From contig DGPB01000013.1 in NCBI GenBank assembly GCA_002390285.1, forward strand, positions 1 through 26,162: a stretch of DNA of 26,162 bases. Direction: 5' to 3'. Shown here in pieces: positions 9,218-17,677 of this stretch; within the stretch, counting starts at the first letter, position 1, and each line of letters begins with the position of its first letter. Below the pieces are notes generated by a model. That model searched no databases and had not been told where the DNA came from. It saw only the letters and a list, made by a program, of their open reading frames with translations. The stretch comes from Cellvibrionales bacterium UBA4451 (GTDB lineage Bacteria > Pseudomonadota > Gammaproteobacteria > Pseudomonadales > Porticoccaceae). The position numbers and the translations under genes were made by a program.

Positions 9218-10279
9218 TTACTTGTCCTGGCTAGCGTTGTTCGGGCTAGAGCGGTAATTTTTATGCCGCTGTAATTGGTATCGTCGCACTGCTTGTAAAT
9301 GCTCATCTAGCGTTGCAGAAAAATAATGGCTGCCATCACCTTTAGCTACGAAGTACAGGGCATCCCCCTCAGCAGGATGTAGCGTTGCGTGAATTGCCTC
9401 ACGTCCGGGCATCGCGATCGGCGTAGGTGGCAACCCCTTAATAAGATACGTATTGTAGGGCGTTTCCTGTTTTAAATGTCGACGAGTGATATTGCCCTGA
9501 TATTGGTTACCCAAGCCATAGATTACCGTAGGATCTGTTTGGAGTCTCATCCCCTTCTTCATGCGCCGTATAAACACACCGGCAATCTGACTTCGCTCGG
9601 AACCAACTCCGGTTTCCTTTTCAACAATCGAGGCTAAAATCAGTGCTTCATAGGAGGATTTGTAAGGTAAACCGTCCTCTCGAGACCGCCACTCATCATC
9701 AAGGACCTCCCGCATCTGATCATGAGCGCGCAACAAAATATCACGATCACTGTCACCAGCACTGTAACTATATGTGTCAGGAAAAAACCACCCCTCTGGA
9801 TGGTCAAGATCAAGCCCGAGTTGACGCAATAATTCCTGAGCGTCAAGTCCCTGTAGATCTTGAGTCAGTTTTGACTGCATAGCGAGCAACGATAGCCATT
9901 CCCTAAAATTTATCCCTTCTGGAAAAGTAAGCTGGTAGTGAATCACCTTCCCAGACATCAACAGCTCAATTAGTCTTCTAGGAGTAGCGTCGGAATCCAG
10001 CTGGTACTCACCGACCCTAATACTTGTTTGGCCTGTCAGACGAGCATAGGCAGTAAACAACACAGGATGTTTGAGCAATCCTTGGTCAGCCATCTGGTGA
10101 GCTAATTTTGTCAAGCTACTACCACTTGCCACCTCAATTACATGGGGCTCATCAGCGCCCGACAAAGGGGTCTCCAGGTAGTCGTTGATGTACCAGAAAG
10201 CAGCCATGACACTTAAGGTCAAGACGGTCAGGCTGAATACCAGGCACCGTAGCAGCAACCCCGGGATCAACCGTAGCAT
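9218..10279 (-). CDS. mltG: Endolytic murein transglycosylase MltG
   Basis: 353 residues. One N-terminal membrane helix (about 8-30) followed by a periplasmic LysM-like region and the YceG domain. The catalytic segment LASIVEKETG places the family Glu at about residue 220; GMRLQTDPTVIYG and the PTPIAMPGREAIHA stretch follow as expected. MltG cleaves nascent glycan strands and so sets their length. The start ATG lies inside the pabC 3' end (13-bp overlap), as in other members of this cluster. Confidence 0.95.
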   Translation of the reverse strand: MLRLIPGLLLRCLVFSLTVLTLSVMAAFWYINDYLETPLSGADEPHVIEVASGSSLTKLAHQMADQGLLKHPVLFTAYARLTGQTSIRVGEYQLDSDATPRRLIELLMSGKVIHYQLTFPEGINFREWLSLLAMQSKLTQDLQGLDAQELLRQLGLDLDHPEGWFFPDTYSYSAGDSDRDILLRAHDQMREVLDDEWRSREDGLPYKSSYEALILASIVEKETGVGSERSQIAGVFIRRMKKGMRLQTDPTVIYGLGNQYQGNITRRHLKQETPYNTYLIKGLPPTPIAMPGREAIHATLHPAEGDALYFVAKGDGSHYFSATLDEHLQAVRRYQLQRHKNYRSSPNNASQDK

Positions 10280-11109
10280 GGTAGCACCTGATGTAATTGT
10301 TGCTGGATGAGCCTGGTTTCCTCACCTAACGACCAAACAGTATGATTTTCCAAAGATAACACCGGCCAGATACCTACCACCGAATTACAGAGGAACAGCT
10401 CATCCACCGACAAGAGCTCATCCAGGGAAATAGCCTCTATCAGTACTGAGATTGATAACCCAGGCAACAGCTCATCTAACAGATACTGTCGCATAACTCC
10501 TGCCACACCACATTGGTCTAGCCGGGGAGTGCACCACTGTTCACCACGACGGTAAAACAAATTACTACTCACACCCTCAACGACATGACCTTGCTGGTTC
10601 AGCATCAAGCCCTCTGGGTAGTCATCCCCCCATTCAGCCCGGGCCAAAACCTGATCCAGTCGATTTAGATGCTTAATGCCTGCCAAGCTTGGTGCGTTCG
10701 GCAACTGATGCCGGCATAGCTTAAGGCTAATGCCTTGCTGACTATATTCGAAGGGGTAAGCCGTCAATGGAAACCACTGCAACAGGTAGTTTGGTAATAG
10801 TGATACATCCGTGCGATACCCCCTACCCCCATTGCCTGCGGTTATGACGATTTTCATAATGCCATCAGCAGGACAAACATCCACTAACTGATCACAGTAT
10901 TGATCCAGCAATTGATCATCAATTGCTATCCCCAAGCGAACCGCACCACTTTTTAACCGGGAAAGATGTAAATCCCAAAGGGGTGCAACACCATTGACCA
11001 GCCGAAGAGTCTCAAATAACCCATGGCCATAGCAAAAACCACGATCTTTGGTAGAAACTGAATCTGCCAACTCGCCATTCAAAAAACATGTGTATTCTGC
11101 ATTACTCAT
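10267..11109 (-). CDS. pabC: Aminodeoxychorismate lyase
   Basis: 280 residues of the class IV PLP-dependent fold. The N-terminal NG...DRGFCYGHGLFET motif and the catalytic Lys (K146 in AGIKHLNRLDQVLARAEW) are present. It converts 4-amino-4-deoxychorismate to p-aminobenzoate plus pyruvate for folate synthesis. The start ATG has no clear ribosome site. Directly upstream is the acpP terminator, so pabC-mltG-tmk-holB probably needs a promoter in the short 11110-11150 interval or depends on readthrough. In E. coli and Pseudomonas fabF stands upstream; here it is absent. Confidence 0.92.
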   Translation of the reverse strand: MSNAEYTCFLNGELADSVSTKDRGFCYGHGLFETLRLVNGVAPLWDLHLSRLKSGAVRLGIAIDDQLLDQYCDQLVDVCPADGIMKIVITAGNGGRGYRTDVSLLPNYLLQWFPLTAYPFEYSQQGISLKLCRHQLPNAPSLAGIKHLNRLDQVLARAEWGDDYPEGLMLNQQGHVVEGVSSNLFYRRGEQWCTPRLDQCGVAGVMRQYLLDELLPGLSISVLIEAISLDELLSVDELFLCNSVVGIWPVLSLENHTVWSLGEETRLIQQQLHQVLPCYG

Positions 11110-11150
11110 GGCGCAAGATTAAACCAGATATAAAGGGAAAATTCAGGCAT

Positions 11151-11181
11151 AAAAAAACCGCTCAACAAGAGCGGCTTTTTT
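11151..11181 (-). terminator. Rho-independent terminator after acpP
   Basis: Stem CCGCTC/GAGCGG (11158-11163 with 11169-11174) with a 5-nt loop, flanked by seven A on the left and seven T on the right, so it can work on both strands. It lies 23 bp after the acpP stop on the minus strand and separates acpP from pabC. Confidence 0.88.
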
Positions 11182-11203
11182 TATTCAACAACCTAAGCAG
11201 CAA

Positions 11204-11440
11204 TTAGCCGAGGTTAGCGTTGATATAATCAATCGCATTCTGAACAGTGGCGATCTTCTCAGCATCTTCATCAGGAATTTCAGTATCAAACTCCTCTTCC
11301 AAAGCCATGATCAGCTCCACAGTGTCCAAAGAATCTGCTCCAAGATCTTCTACAAAAGAAGAGGCTGGTTTAACGTCATCCTCTTTAACACCCAGTTGTT
11401 CGGCAACCATTTTAGCTACGCGTTCTTCAATGCTGCTCAT
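11204..11440 (-). CDS. acpP: Acyl carrier protein
   Basis: 78 residues, strongly acidic. The phosphopantetheine attachment serine is S37 in GADSLDTVEL. The protein carries growing acyl chains in fatty acid synthesis. A strong AGGAGA ribosome site lies about 10 nt upstream. A 174-bp gap separates it from fabG, room for a separate acpP promoter, which would fit the high expression known for this gene; the terminator after it supports a short abundant transcript. Confidence 0.97.
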   Translation of the reverse strand: MSSIEERVAKMVAEQLGVKEDDVKPASSFVEDLGADSLDTVELIMALEEEFDTEIPDEDAEKIATVQNAIDYINANLG

Positions 11441-11614
11441 GATATGTATTCTCTCCTATATCTTAGAAAGTAATCTGTCGCCCGGTTCTTACTACCCGCC
11501 CTACAACAAAAATTCTTATTATTGACATAACGTCAGGCGCGAATTTTACCTTGAAATAACTGCTCGCGTAACCGATTTCGTCAAAATCCTTATTTCACCT
11601 TTAAATTCAATGCA

Positions 11615-12358
11615 TTAAGACATATACATCCCACCATTTACATGGATATTCTCACCAGTAATGTAGGCTCCAGTGTCCCCAGCAAGGAATTCAACTACAG
11701 CGGCAATCTCTTCTGGCTCACCCAGACGACCCAGTGGAACTTGAGATAAAATTTTGTCTCGATTGGCATCTGGTAGATCTTTTGTCATATCAGTATCAAT
11801 GAACCCTGGCGATACCGCATTGACGGTAATATTGCGTGGCCCAAGCTCCTTAGCAAGAGAGCGAGTAAACCCACCCACGCCGGCCTTGGTAGCGCAATAA
11901 TTGGTTTGCCCTGCATTGCCCATAGCACCCACAACAGAACTGATATTGATAATGCGTCCCCAGCGAGCCTTGGTCATTCCTCGCAAGCAGGCCTTGGAAA
12001 GACGATAGATCGAATTGAGGTTAGTATCGATAACATCAAACCACTCGTCATCTTTCATTCGCATGAGGATGTTGTCTTTGGTGATTCCCGCGTTATTAAC
12101 CAGGATCAGAGGGACACCAAACTCCTCACGAACAGTATCCATCAAGGCATCGATAGACTCTTGGCTTGCCACATCGAGCACCATGCCTTTGCCTTTAATC
12201 CCTTGCTCTAAAAAGCGGGCACTGATTTTTTCTGCACCAGATTCTGATGTCGCTGTACCAATGACGATCGCACCCTGAGCACCAAGGCTTGCCGCAATAG
12301 CAGCCCCAATTCCTCTGCTAGCACCTGTTACCAGTGCCACCTTATCCTGCATACTCAT
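11615..12358 (-). CDS. fabG: 3-oxoacyl-ACP reductase FabG
   Basis: Short-chain dehydrogenase of fatty acid synthesis; reduces 3-oxoacyl-ACP with NADPH. Cofactor motif TGASRGIG (11-18), NNAG, catalytic Ser in NISSVVG and Tyr-Lys in NYCATK (about 140-157), and PGFIDTDMT are present. I start at the ATG of 12358 (247 aa), placed 6 nt after AGGAG; a TTG at 12364 and an ATG at 12352 are alternatives. fabD ends 64 bp upstream. Confidence 0.95.
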   Translation of the reverse strand: MSMQDKVALVTGASRGIGAAIAASLGAQGAIVIGTATSESGAEKISARFLEQGIKGKGMVLDVASQESIDALMDTVREEFGVPLILVNNAGITKDNILMRMKDDEWFDVIDTNLNSIYRLSKACLRGMTKARWGRIINISSVVGAMGNAGQTNYCATKAGVGGFTRSLAKELGPRNITVNAVSPGFIDTDMTKDLPDANRDKILSQVPLGRLGEPEEIAAVVEFLAGDTGAYITGENIHVNGGMYMS

Positions 12359-12422
12359 AATCAACTCCTGCTTGTTATTCCTGAACTCTTTACGTTGAAC
12401 ACATTATGTTTCGAGCTATAGA

Positions 12423-13358
12423 TTAAATCTCTGACAAAGACGCTGTAAGGCTGGCAGTATTCTCAGTGGCGTGGGTATTCAAAGAACGATCAATACGCTT
12501 ACAAAGTCCACTCAACACCTTACCAGCACCACATTCAACCACGGTATCAATACCATTAGCCGTCAATGTATTCACACAATCAACCCAAAGGACTGGGCTA
12601 CAGATTTGCTTAATCATCAATTGTTTGATGCGTTCAGGGTCATCCTCAGTTTGGGCGTTGACATTATGTACCACCAAGGTCTGTGGCACGGAAAACTCCG
12701 TCGCCATAATTTCATCTGCCAATCTCTCGGCAGCAGGTTGCATCAAATTAGTATGGAACGGCGCACTAACGGGTAAAGGTAAAGCACGTTTAGCTCCGGC
12801 TTCTTTACAACCACTAATAGCCCTGTCCACAGCTGCAGCATTGCCTGCAATCACCACCTGACCAGGCGAATTAAAATTCACTGCGGCAACTTCTTCACCT
12901 TGGCACGCATCAGCGCAAATAGACTTAATCAACTCATCATCCAGGCCGATAATCGCAGCCATAGCACCCTCTCCAGCCGGAACAGCCTCCTGCATATAAG
13001 CACCACGATTACGCACTAGACGAACAGCATCCTTAAATTCAACCACACCGGCACAAACTAGAGCAGACCATTCTCCCAAGCTATGGCCGGCCATCAGTGA
13101 AGGTTGTGCGCCACCCTCTTGCAGCCAAACGCGCCATACCGCGACACTAGCCGTGAGCAACAAAGGCTGTGTGCGCTCGGTCAGCGTGATTTCTTCTTGG
13201 CTACCGTTTTGAACCAGGTCCCAAAGATCGTAACCCAGCACCTCAGAGGCCTCTGTAAACGTCTCACCGACGATACTGTACTGCTCTGACAATTCTGCGA
13301 GCATGCCAATTTTTTGTGAACCTTGGCCAGGAAAAACAAAAGCAAGATTACTCTTCAT
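12423..13358 (-). CDS. fabD: Malonyl-CoA:ACP transacylase FabD
   Basis: Transfers malonate from CoA to ACP. FPGQGSQ (9-15), the nucleophile in GHSLGEW (Ser at about 93), GQVVIAG and the His motif PVSAPFHTNLM are present. The start at 13358 (311 aa) follows GAGG and overlaps the plsX stop by 11 bp; the longer open frame to 13403 lies within plsX and adds residues foreign to the family. No fabH is found between plsX and fabD, unlike E. coli but as I remember in Pseudomonas. Confidence 0.95.
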   Translation of the reverse strand: MKSNLAFVFPGQGSQKIGMLAELSEQYSIVGETFTEASEVLGYDLWDLVQNGSQEEITLTERTQPLLLTASVAVWRVWLQEGGAQPSLMAGHSLGEWSALVCAGVVEFKDAVRLVRNRGAYMQEAVPAGEGAMAAIIGLDDELIKSICADACQGEEVAAVNFNSPGQVVIAGNAAAVDRAISGCKEAGAKRALPLPVSAPFHTNLMQPAAERLADEIMATEFSVPQTLVVHNVNAQTEDDPERIKQLMIKQICSPVLWVDCVNTLTANGIDTVVECGAGKVLSGLCKRIDRSLNTHATENTASLTASLSEI

Positions 13359-14388
13359 CAAATACCTCTGGTTGATTACTCTTTTGTGTGAGTCGAGCCT
13401 CAATGAGAGATGGCAAGTCGCGCTGTGCTTCGTGAACTGCGACAGTCACCGCATGAGAAAAACCTGTTTTGGTGGCACCACCATGGCTCTTCACCACAAC
13501 ACCCCGCAACCCTAATAGACTAGCACCGTTGTATTGAGCCGGATCTACGCGCCGCTGCAAACGCTTCAGAGCCGATCTAGCAAACAGGGCTCCAAGCTTA
13601 GCCACAAGCGTCTCAGAGAGAACCTGCTTTAACAAACCCTGTATCATCGCAGCAACGCCTTCACTTGTTTTTAAGGCTACGTTGCCGCTAAAACCATCAC
13701 AGACCACAATATCAGCAACACCCTGAAACAACGTATCGCCCTCAACAAAACCCAGATACTGAATATCATTGTCGGCCTTAAATAATGCTGCCGCGTCAAG
13801 TATCTCTTGCCGACCCTTTATATCCTCAACCCCAATATTCAGCAATCCAACCGTTGGCGACGGGTTATCTTCAATTGCTGAAGCGACCAGAGTCGCCATT
13901 AGGCCAAATTGATAGAGCTGTTGAGCCGAACACTCGAGGTTAGCCCCCAAGTCCAGCAAATAGGTATGACCAGAAAGAGTGGGCACTTTAGTACAGATAG
14001 CGGGACGACTGATGCCTGACAATGTTCGCAACAAAAATAAAGACATAGCCATCAAAGCGCCTGTATTACCGGCGCTTACACAAGCCTGAGCCTCCCCATC
14101 AGCCACTAATTGTAGAGCCTGCCACATGGACGAGTCACGTTGGTTGCGAACCGCCGAGGAAGGCTTTTCATTCATCGAGACAGATTGAGTGCAGTGCTGA
14201 ACGCGAATGCGATTAATGTCAACATGACCAACACGATCTATTTCATGTTGAATTTGTTGAGCGTCGCCTAGCAGTACAACACGAAGCTGAGGAGAGGTAC
14301 GGAGAATATCGAGAGTCGAGGGAACCGTGATGCGGGGACCGAAATCCCCACCCATGGCGTCTATGGCGAGACACAGATAGTCAGCCAA
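13348..14388 (-). CDS. plsX: Phosphate acyltransferase PlsX
   Basis: 346 residues. Makes acyl-phosphate from acyl-ACP for phospholipid synthesis. Family motifs are AIDAMGGDFGP near the start, MNEKPSSAVR, SAGNTGALMA, DLGAN and VCDGFSGNVALKTSEG. The only possible start close to the conserved N terminus is a TTG at 14386-14388 (an in-frame stop lies four codons upstream), with a weak ribosome site, so initiation may rely on coupling to rpmF, 28 bp upstream. Overlaps fabD by 11 bp. Confidence 0.95.
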   Translation of the reverse strand: MADYLCLAIDAMGGDFGPRITVPSTLDILRTSPQLRVVLLGDAQQIQHEIDRVGHVDINRIRVQHCTQSVSMNEKPSSAVRNQRDSSMWQALQLVADGEAQACVSAGNTGALMAMSLFLLRTLSGISRPAICTKVPTLSGHTYLLDLGANLECSAQQLYQFGLMATLVASAIEDNPSPTVGLLNIGVEDIKGRQEILDAAALFKADNDIQYLGFVEGDTLFQGVADIVVCDGFSGNVALKTSEGVAAMIQGLLKQVLSETLVAKLGALFARSALKRLQRRVDPAQYNGASLLGLRGVVVKSHGGATKTGFSHAVTVAVHEAQRDLPSLIEARLTQKSNQPEVFDEE

Positions 14389-14416
14389 AGATAAATACTT
14401 TCAGTCGAAAAAGACG

Positions 14417-14596
14417 TTAGTCTTCAGCGGTATCAACCACTTTCTTACCACGGTAGAAACCGTCAGCAGAAACGTGGTGGCGATGGTGCAGTTCACCGCT
14501 GACAGGATCGGTAGACAATGTTGGTCCACTCAGCGCATCGTGTGAACGACGCATGCCACGCTTTGAACGGGTTTTGCGGCTCTTTTGTACGGCCAT
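14417..14596 (-). CDS. rpmF: 50S ribosomal protein L32
   Basis: 59 residues, starting MAVQKSRKTRSKRGMRRSHD, the classic L32 N terminus, with the HHRHHVSADGFYRGKKV middle. The AGGAG ribosome site is 6 nt before the ATG. It sits between yceD and plsX as in most gammaproteobacteria. This form lacks the four zinc-ligand cysteines that some L32 proteins have. Confidence 0.97.
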   Translation of the reverse strand: MAVQKSRKTRSKRGMRRSHDALSGPTLSTDPVSGELHHRHHVSADGFYRGKKVVDTAED

Positions 14597-14621
14597 GTGT
14601 TACTCCTGATAAAACGTTTTG

Positions 14622-15161
14622 TTAATTGTCCGAGCTACTGTTCTTCAGCTGCTCCAGAATACTAAAGGGATTTTCTTCCGCTACGCCCCCCAACTCATCA
14701 TCAGTTGAGTGGCTAGTCGCTGTATTACACTGGCCTTCAGGGTGATACATTACAAATGGTAGCACCAATAGTAACTCATCCTCCACCAAAGCAGCGATAT
14801 CTCCCACCTCATCCACCACAATCCACGGATCCATTTCCCGGGGTAGTGATTTTGCCTGCTCTTCAGACCAGACGATACCAAGAGCCATCTCAACAGCCAG
14901 TGGTCTCTCTACAGGCTCGAGGCAGCGCTGACAGGTCATCAAGACCGTGGTTGATGCACTTCCTCGCACCATCTTTCGGCCCTGCTCATTTGTATCAAAA
15001 ATCAAGTTGGCCATAATTGGCTCACTGATTCCAACAACTGCCTCGGCAAGCCTGATACATAAATCAGGATTAATCTCACCTGTCAGTATCACGCCCTGAT
15101 TCACTAAGCGCCGAGGGTCAACTACCTGCGGCAAAATGTTTCTCTGAGGGGGTGTCAACAT
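14622..15161 (-). CDS. yceD: YceD/DUF177 family protein, 23S rRNA accumulation protein
   Basis: 179 residues of the DUF177 family, known from plant and E. coli work to affect 23S rRNA accumulation. The conserved CQRC (in TCQRCLEPVERPL) and the acidic DIAALVEDELLLVLP segment are present, with the usual C-terminal NPFSILEQLK. First gene of the yceD-rpmF-plsX-fabD run. The start ATG lies only about 9 nt after a near-consensus -10 element, so its mRNA may be close to leaderless. Confidence 0.9.
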   Translation of the reverse strand: MLTPPQRNILPQVVDPRRLVNQGVILTGEINPDLCIRLAEAVVGISEPIMANLIFDTNEQGRKMVRGSASTTVLMTCQRCLEPVERPLAVEMALGIVWSEEQAKSLPREMDPWIVVDEVGDIAALVEDELLLVLPFVMYHPEGQCNTATSHSTDDELGGVAEENPFSILEQLKNSSSDN

Positions 15162-15170
15162 AGGCGCGCC

Positions 15171-15199
15171 ATAATAGTGATATGACCTTGATCTGTCAA
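15171..15199 (-). promoter_or_regulatory. Sigma-70-type promoter of the yceD-rpmF-plsX run
   Basis: Read on the minus strand: TTGACA (15199-15194), 17-nt spacer, TATTAT (15176-15171). This is a perfect -35 and a five-of-six -10. The predicted start of transcription is near 15164, about 3 nt before the yceD ATG at 15161. Confidence 0.7.
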
Positions 15200-15237
15200 A
15201 GAAAAATTCCCGGAAATAGAGGCTTTCAGAGCAATAT

Positions 15238-15266
15238 TATAGCCGCTATGGAAACCCAGATATAAT
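15238..15266 (+). promoter_or_regulatory. Possible yceF promoter
   Basis: A perfect TATAAT stands at 15261-15266, about 40 bp before the yceF ATG, but the -35 position 17 nt upstream (TATAGC) is poor. It is divergent from the yceD promoter and lies within the same 144-bp gap. Confidence 0.4.
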
Positions 15267-15305
15267 GCCTCTAGATATACCACTCGATGACACACAGGAC
15301 ATCAC

Positions 15306-15878
15306 ATGCCAAAACTGGTTCTTGCTTCCTCTTCCCCCTATCGGCAAGCCCTGCTGAACCGCCTGCAACTCTCGTTTGAATGCCTATCTCCCGATATTGA
15401 TGAATCCCCAATACCCGGAGAACCACCTGAACAACTCGTAAAAAGATTGTCTGTAGCCAAAGCTATGGCTCTAGCAACCTCATACCCTCACCACCTCATT
15501 ATTGGATCAGATCAGGTGGCCGTTCACGAAGGAGGCATTCTTGCCAAGCCGGGCAATTATGATGCGGCCTTCCAGCAGCTAAGATCACAGTCCGGAAAGC
15601 GAGTAACATTTCTCACGGGCATAGCACTATTGAATAGCAAGACTGGAGATATTGATGTAGATCTTGTCTCCACCGACGTGGTATTTCGGCAACTTAGTGA
15701 TGAAGAAATAGCAGATTACCTGAAAAAAGATATGCCCTACGATTGCGCAGGTAGCTTCAAAAGCGAAAGCTTGGGGATTACTTTATTTAAAGGCTTATAC
15801 AGCAGTGATCCAACGGCACTCGTTGGCCTACCTCTTATTCGGCTGGGGAAAATGCTACGCGATATACTTAATGTATAA
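15306..15878 (+). CDS. yceF: Maf-like nucleotide pyrophosphatase, YceF type (m7GTP)
   Basis: 190 residues. Maf family motifs SSSPYR (8-13), GSDQV, LAKPG and FLTGIAL are seen; the position divergent from yceD is that of E. coli yceF, which hydrolyses modified nucleotides such as m7GTP to the monophosphate (a housecleaning role). The AGGA ribosome site lies 6 nt before the ATG. It is convergent with the gph-like gene, 26 bp apart, with no convincing terminator between them. Confidence 0.9.
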   Translation: MPKLVLASSSPYRQALLNRLQLSFECLSPDIDESPIPGEPPEQLVKRLSVAKAMALATSYPHHLIIGSDQVAVHEGGILAKPGNYDAAFQQLRSQSGKRVTFLTGIALLNSKTGDIDVDLVSTDVVFRQLSDEEIADYLKKDMPYDCAGSFKSESLGITLFKGLYSSDPTALVGLPLIRLGKMLRDILNV

Positions 15879-15904
15879 CACTAGATAAGTATCGTAATCA
15901 CATG

Positions 15905-16558
15905 TTATATAATGTTTTTAAATAAAACATTTTTGATATCAGCAAACTTTTCCAGACAGGCCAGAGGCTGGTACTTAAGCAATCTATCAATAGAGTGAGC
16001 GCCATAACTGACGGCTACCCGAGGAACCCCCGCATTGACCGCCATAGACATATCAAACTCCGTATCACCCACCATCAATGCGTCTTCTGGGAATGATCGA
16101 AACTCCTTTAATAGCTCCTGTAACATCAAAGGATTTGGTTTACCTGCTGTCTCATCAGCACAGCGGCTTCCGTGAAAAAAATCTGTCAACTTGCGGGTTT
16201 TAAGAACCCGGTCCAAGCCACGCCGGCTTTTTCCCGTGGCCACGGTAAGCAGAAACCCATGCTCTTTAAGTTGCTCTAATGTATTCGCAACCCCCTCAAA
16301 AAAAGGGGATGGTTCACGATCATGCTCTACAAAGTGGCGAGAATAGCTATCTCGCATAGCTAGAATCTGATTCATATGGATGCCGGGAAACAAGGTCTCC
16401 AAAGCCTCAACCAACCCCAAACCAACAATTTCCCTGGCCTCATGCTCTAGAGGCGGAGGCAAACCCACCTCCTCTGCCGCACATTGTATACAGAGCGCAA
16501 TACGAGAAAGTGAATCACACAGAGTGCCATCCCAATCAAAGATCAACAGCTTAGCCAT
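15905..16558 (-). CDS. HAD-superfamily phosphatase, phosphoglycolate phosphatase-like
   Basis: 217 residues. HAD motif I FDWDGTLCDS (nucleophile D8, general acid D10), motif II TVATGKS, a Lys in AGKPNP and motif III MVGDTEFDM are present, with a C1-type cap domain between. Genes at this place beside rluC are usually annotated as Gph-like; the substrate cannot be read from sequence. It starts 6 bp after the rluC stop, so it is probably co-transcribed with rluC. Confidence 0.85.
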   Translation of the reverse strand: MAKLLIFDWDGTLCDSLSRIALCIQCAAEEVGLPPPLEHEAREIVGLGLVEALETLFPGIHMNQILAMRDSYSRHFVEHDREPSPFFEGVANTLEQLKEHGFLLTVATGKSRRGLDRVLKTRKLTDFFHGSRCADETAGKPNPLMLQELLKEFRSFPEDALMVGDTEFDMSMAVNAGVPRVAVSYGAHSIDRLLKYQPLACLEKFADIKNVLFKNII

Positions 16559-16564
16559 CAGTTC

Positions 16565-17512
16565 TTACTCCAATGTTGCCAGCACCTGCACGAGCTCATC
16601 CGGCAGTGGCGCTTCAACTCGAATCTTACCGCCTTCAGGAGATCGAAATTCCAGTTTCGCAGCATGCAAAAACATTCGCTTTAACCCAAGCGCTTTCATC
16701 TGGCGATTACACTCGTCGTTACCATATTTTTCATCGCCGGCTAGAGGACACCCAGCAAATTGGCTATGCACCCTAATCTGATGAGTGCGACCCGTTTCCA
16801 GCGTTACCTCCATGAATGTTGCCTTATCAAAGCGCTGCAACACCGAAAAGTGCGTTACTGACGCCTTTCCTTCAGGATTAACCCTCACAACACGCTCACC
16901 TGATTTCAGCTCGCTCTTGAGAAGAGGCATATCGATCCGCTTCATCCCCCTGGGCCAGCGACCCGTTGACAGAGCCTGATAAACTTTTACCACGCGTCTC
17001 GCACGCATTTCATCTTGCAGATAGCGCAATGCAGAGCGTTTTTTGGCAATAATCAAACAACCCGAGGTTTCACGATCTAAGCGATGAACCAACTCTAAAA
17101 AGGAGTGACTAGGCCTAGTTGCTCTCAAGGCTTCAATCAACCCTAGGCTCACCCCACTACCCCCATGAACCGCCAACCCGGCAGGCTTGTTGATGACCAA
17201 CAATACTGAATCTTCATAGATAACATTTCGTTCAAGCAATCGCTGAAGTTTCGGACCTGGACCAGCCGGTGCTTCCCGCTCAGCTACACGGACGGGCGGA
17301 ATTCTGACCTTATCACCACCCTGTAACTTGTACTCAGGCTTAACTCGAGAGCTATTAACCCTAACTTCACCCTTGCGAAGAATTCGATAAATACGAGACT
17401 TGGGAACACCTTTTAGTTTTGCCAGCAGGAAATTATCAATCCGCTGGCCAGCTTGGTCCTCAGTGATGTCGACAAACTTCACAGAGACGGAGCTTGCTTG
17501 GGTATCAGTCAT
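16565..17512 (-). CDS. rluC: 23S rRNA pseudouridine synthase RluC
   Basis: 315 residues. N-terminal S4 RNA-binding domain (about 20-80) and a RluA-type catalytic domain with the active-site Asp in HRLDRETSGC (D146), plus GRTHQIRVH and GDEKYG. RluC modifies U955, U2504 and U2580 of E. coli 23S rRNA; identity as RluC rather than RluD is supported by the divergent position next to rne. Its promoter should lie in 17513-17640, but none stands out. Confidence 0.92.
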   Translation of the reverse strand: MTDTQASSVSVKFVDITEDQAGQRIDNFLLAKLKGVPKSRIYRILRKGEVRVNSSRVKPEYKLQGGDKVRIPPVRVAEREAPAGPGPKLQRLLERNVIYEDSVLLVINKPAGLAVHGGSGVSLGLIEALRATRPSHSFLELVHRLDRETSGCLIIAKKRSALRYLQDEMRARRVVKVYQALSTGRWPRGMKRIDMPLLKSELKSGERVVRVNPEGKASVTHFSVLQRFDKATFMEVTLETGRTHQIRVHSQFAGCPLAGDEKYGNDECNRQMKALGLKRMFLHAAKLEFRSPEGGKIRVEAPLPDELVQVLATLE

Positions 17513-17642
17513 GTTCAGCCACAGTTAGTTGAGCCATAGATAGGAAAGCCGGCCATTCTAGCAGCTGCCCCAACCACTGACACCTTCTCCAAAAAACTCT
17601 AAAATAATCATGGAATTAACGACGTATTCACACACCTTTAAA

Positions 17643-17671
17643 TTGAAGGAGTTGACATTACCTGCTATAGT
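17643..17671 (+). promoter_or_regulatory. Candidate rne promoter
   Basis: TTGAAG (17643-17648), 17-nt spacer, extended -10 TGCTATAGT (-10 hexamer 17666-17671). A consensus TTGACA hexamer lies at 17652-17657 but is only 8 nt from the -10 and does not fit. Transcription would begin near 17678 and give a leader of about 530 nt. Confidence 0.6.
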
Positions 17672-17677
17672 CCTCCT

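Noticed and set aside
13359..13403. Longer fabD start
   Set aside because: The extra 15 residues lie in plsX and are foreign to FabD; the ATG at 13358 has a GAGG site and the normal MKSNLAFVFPGQGSQ start.
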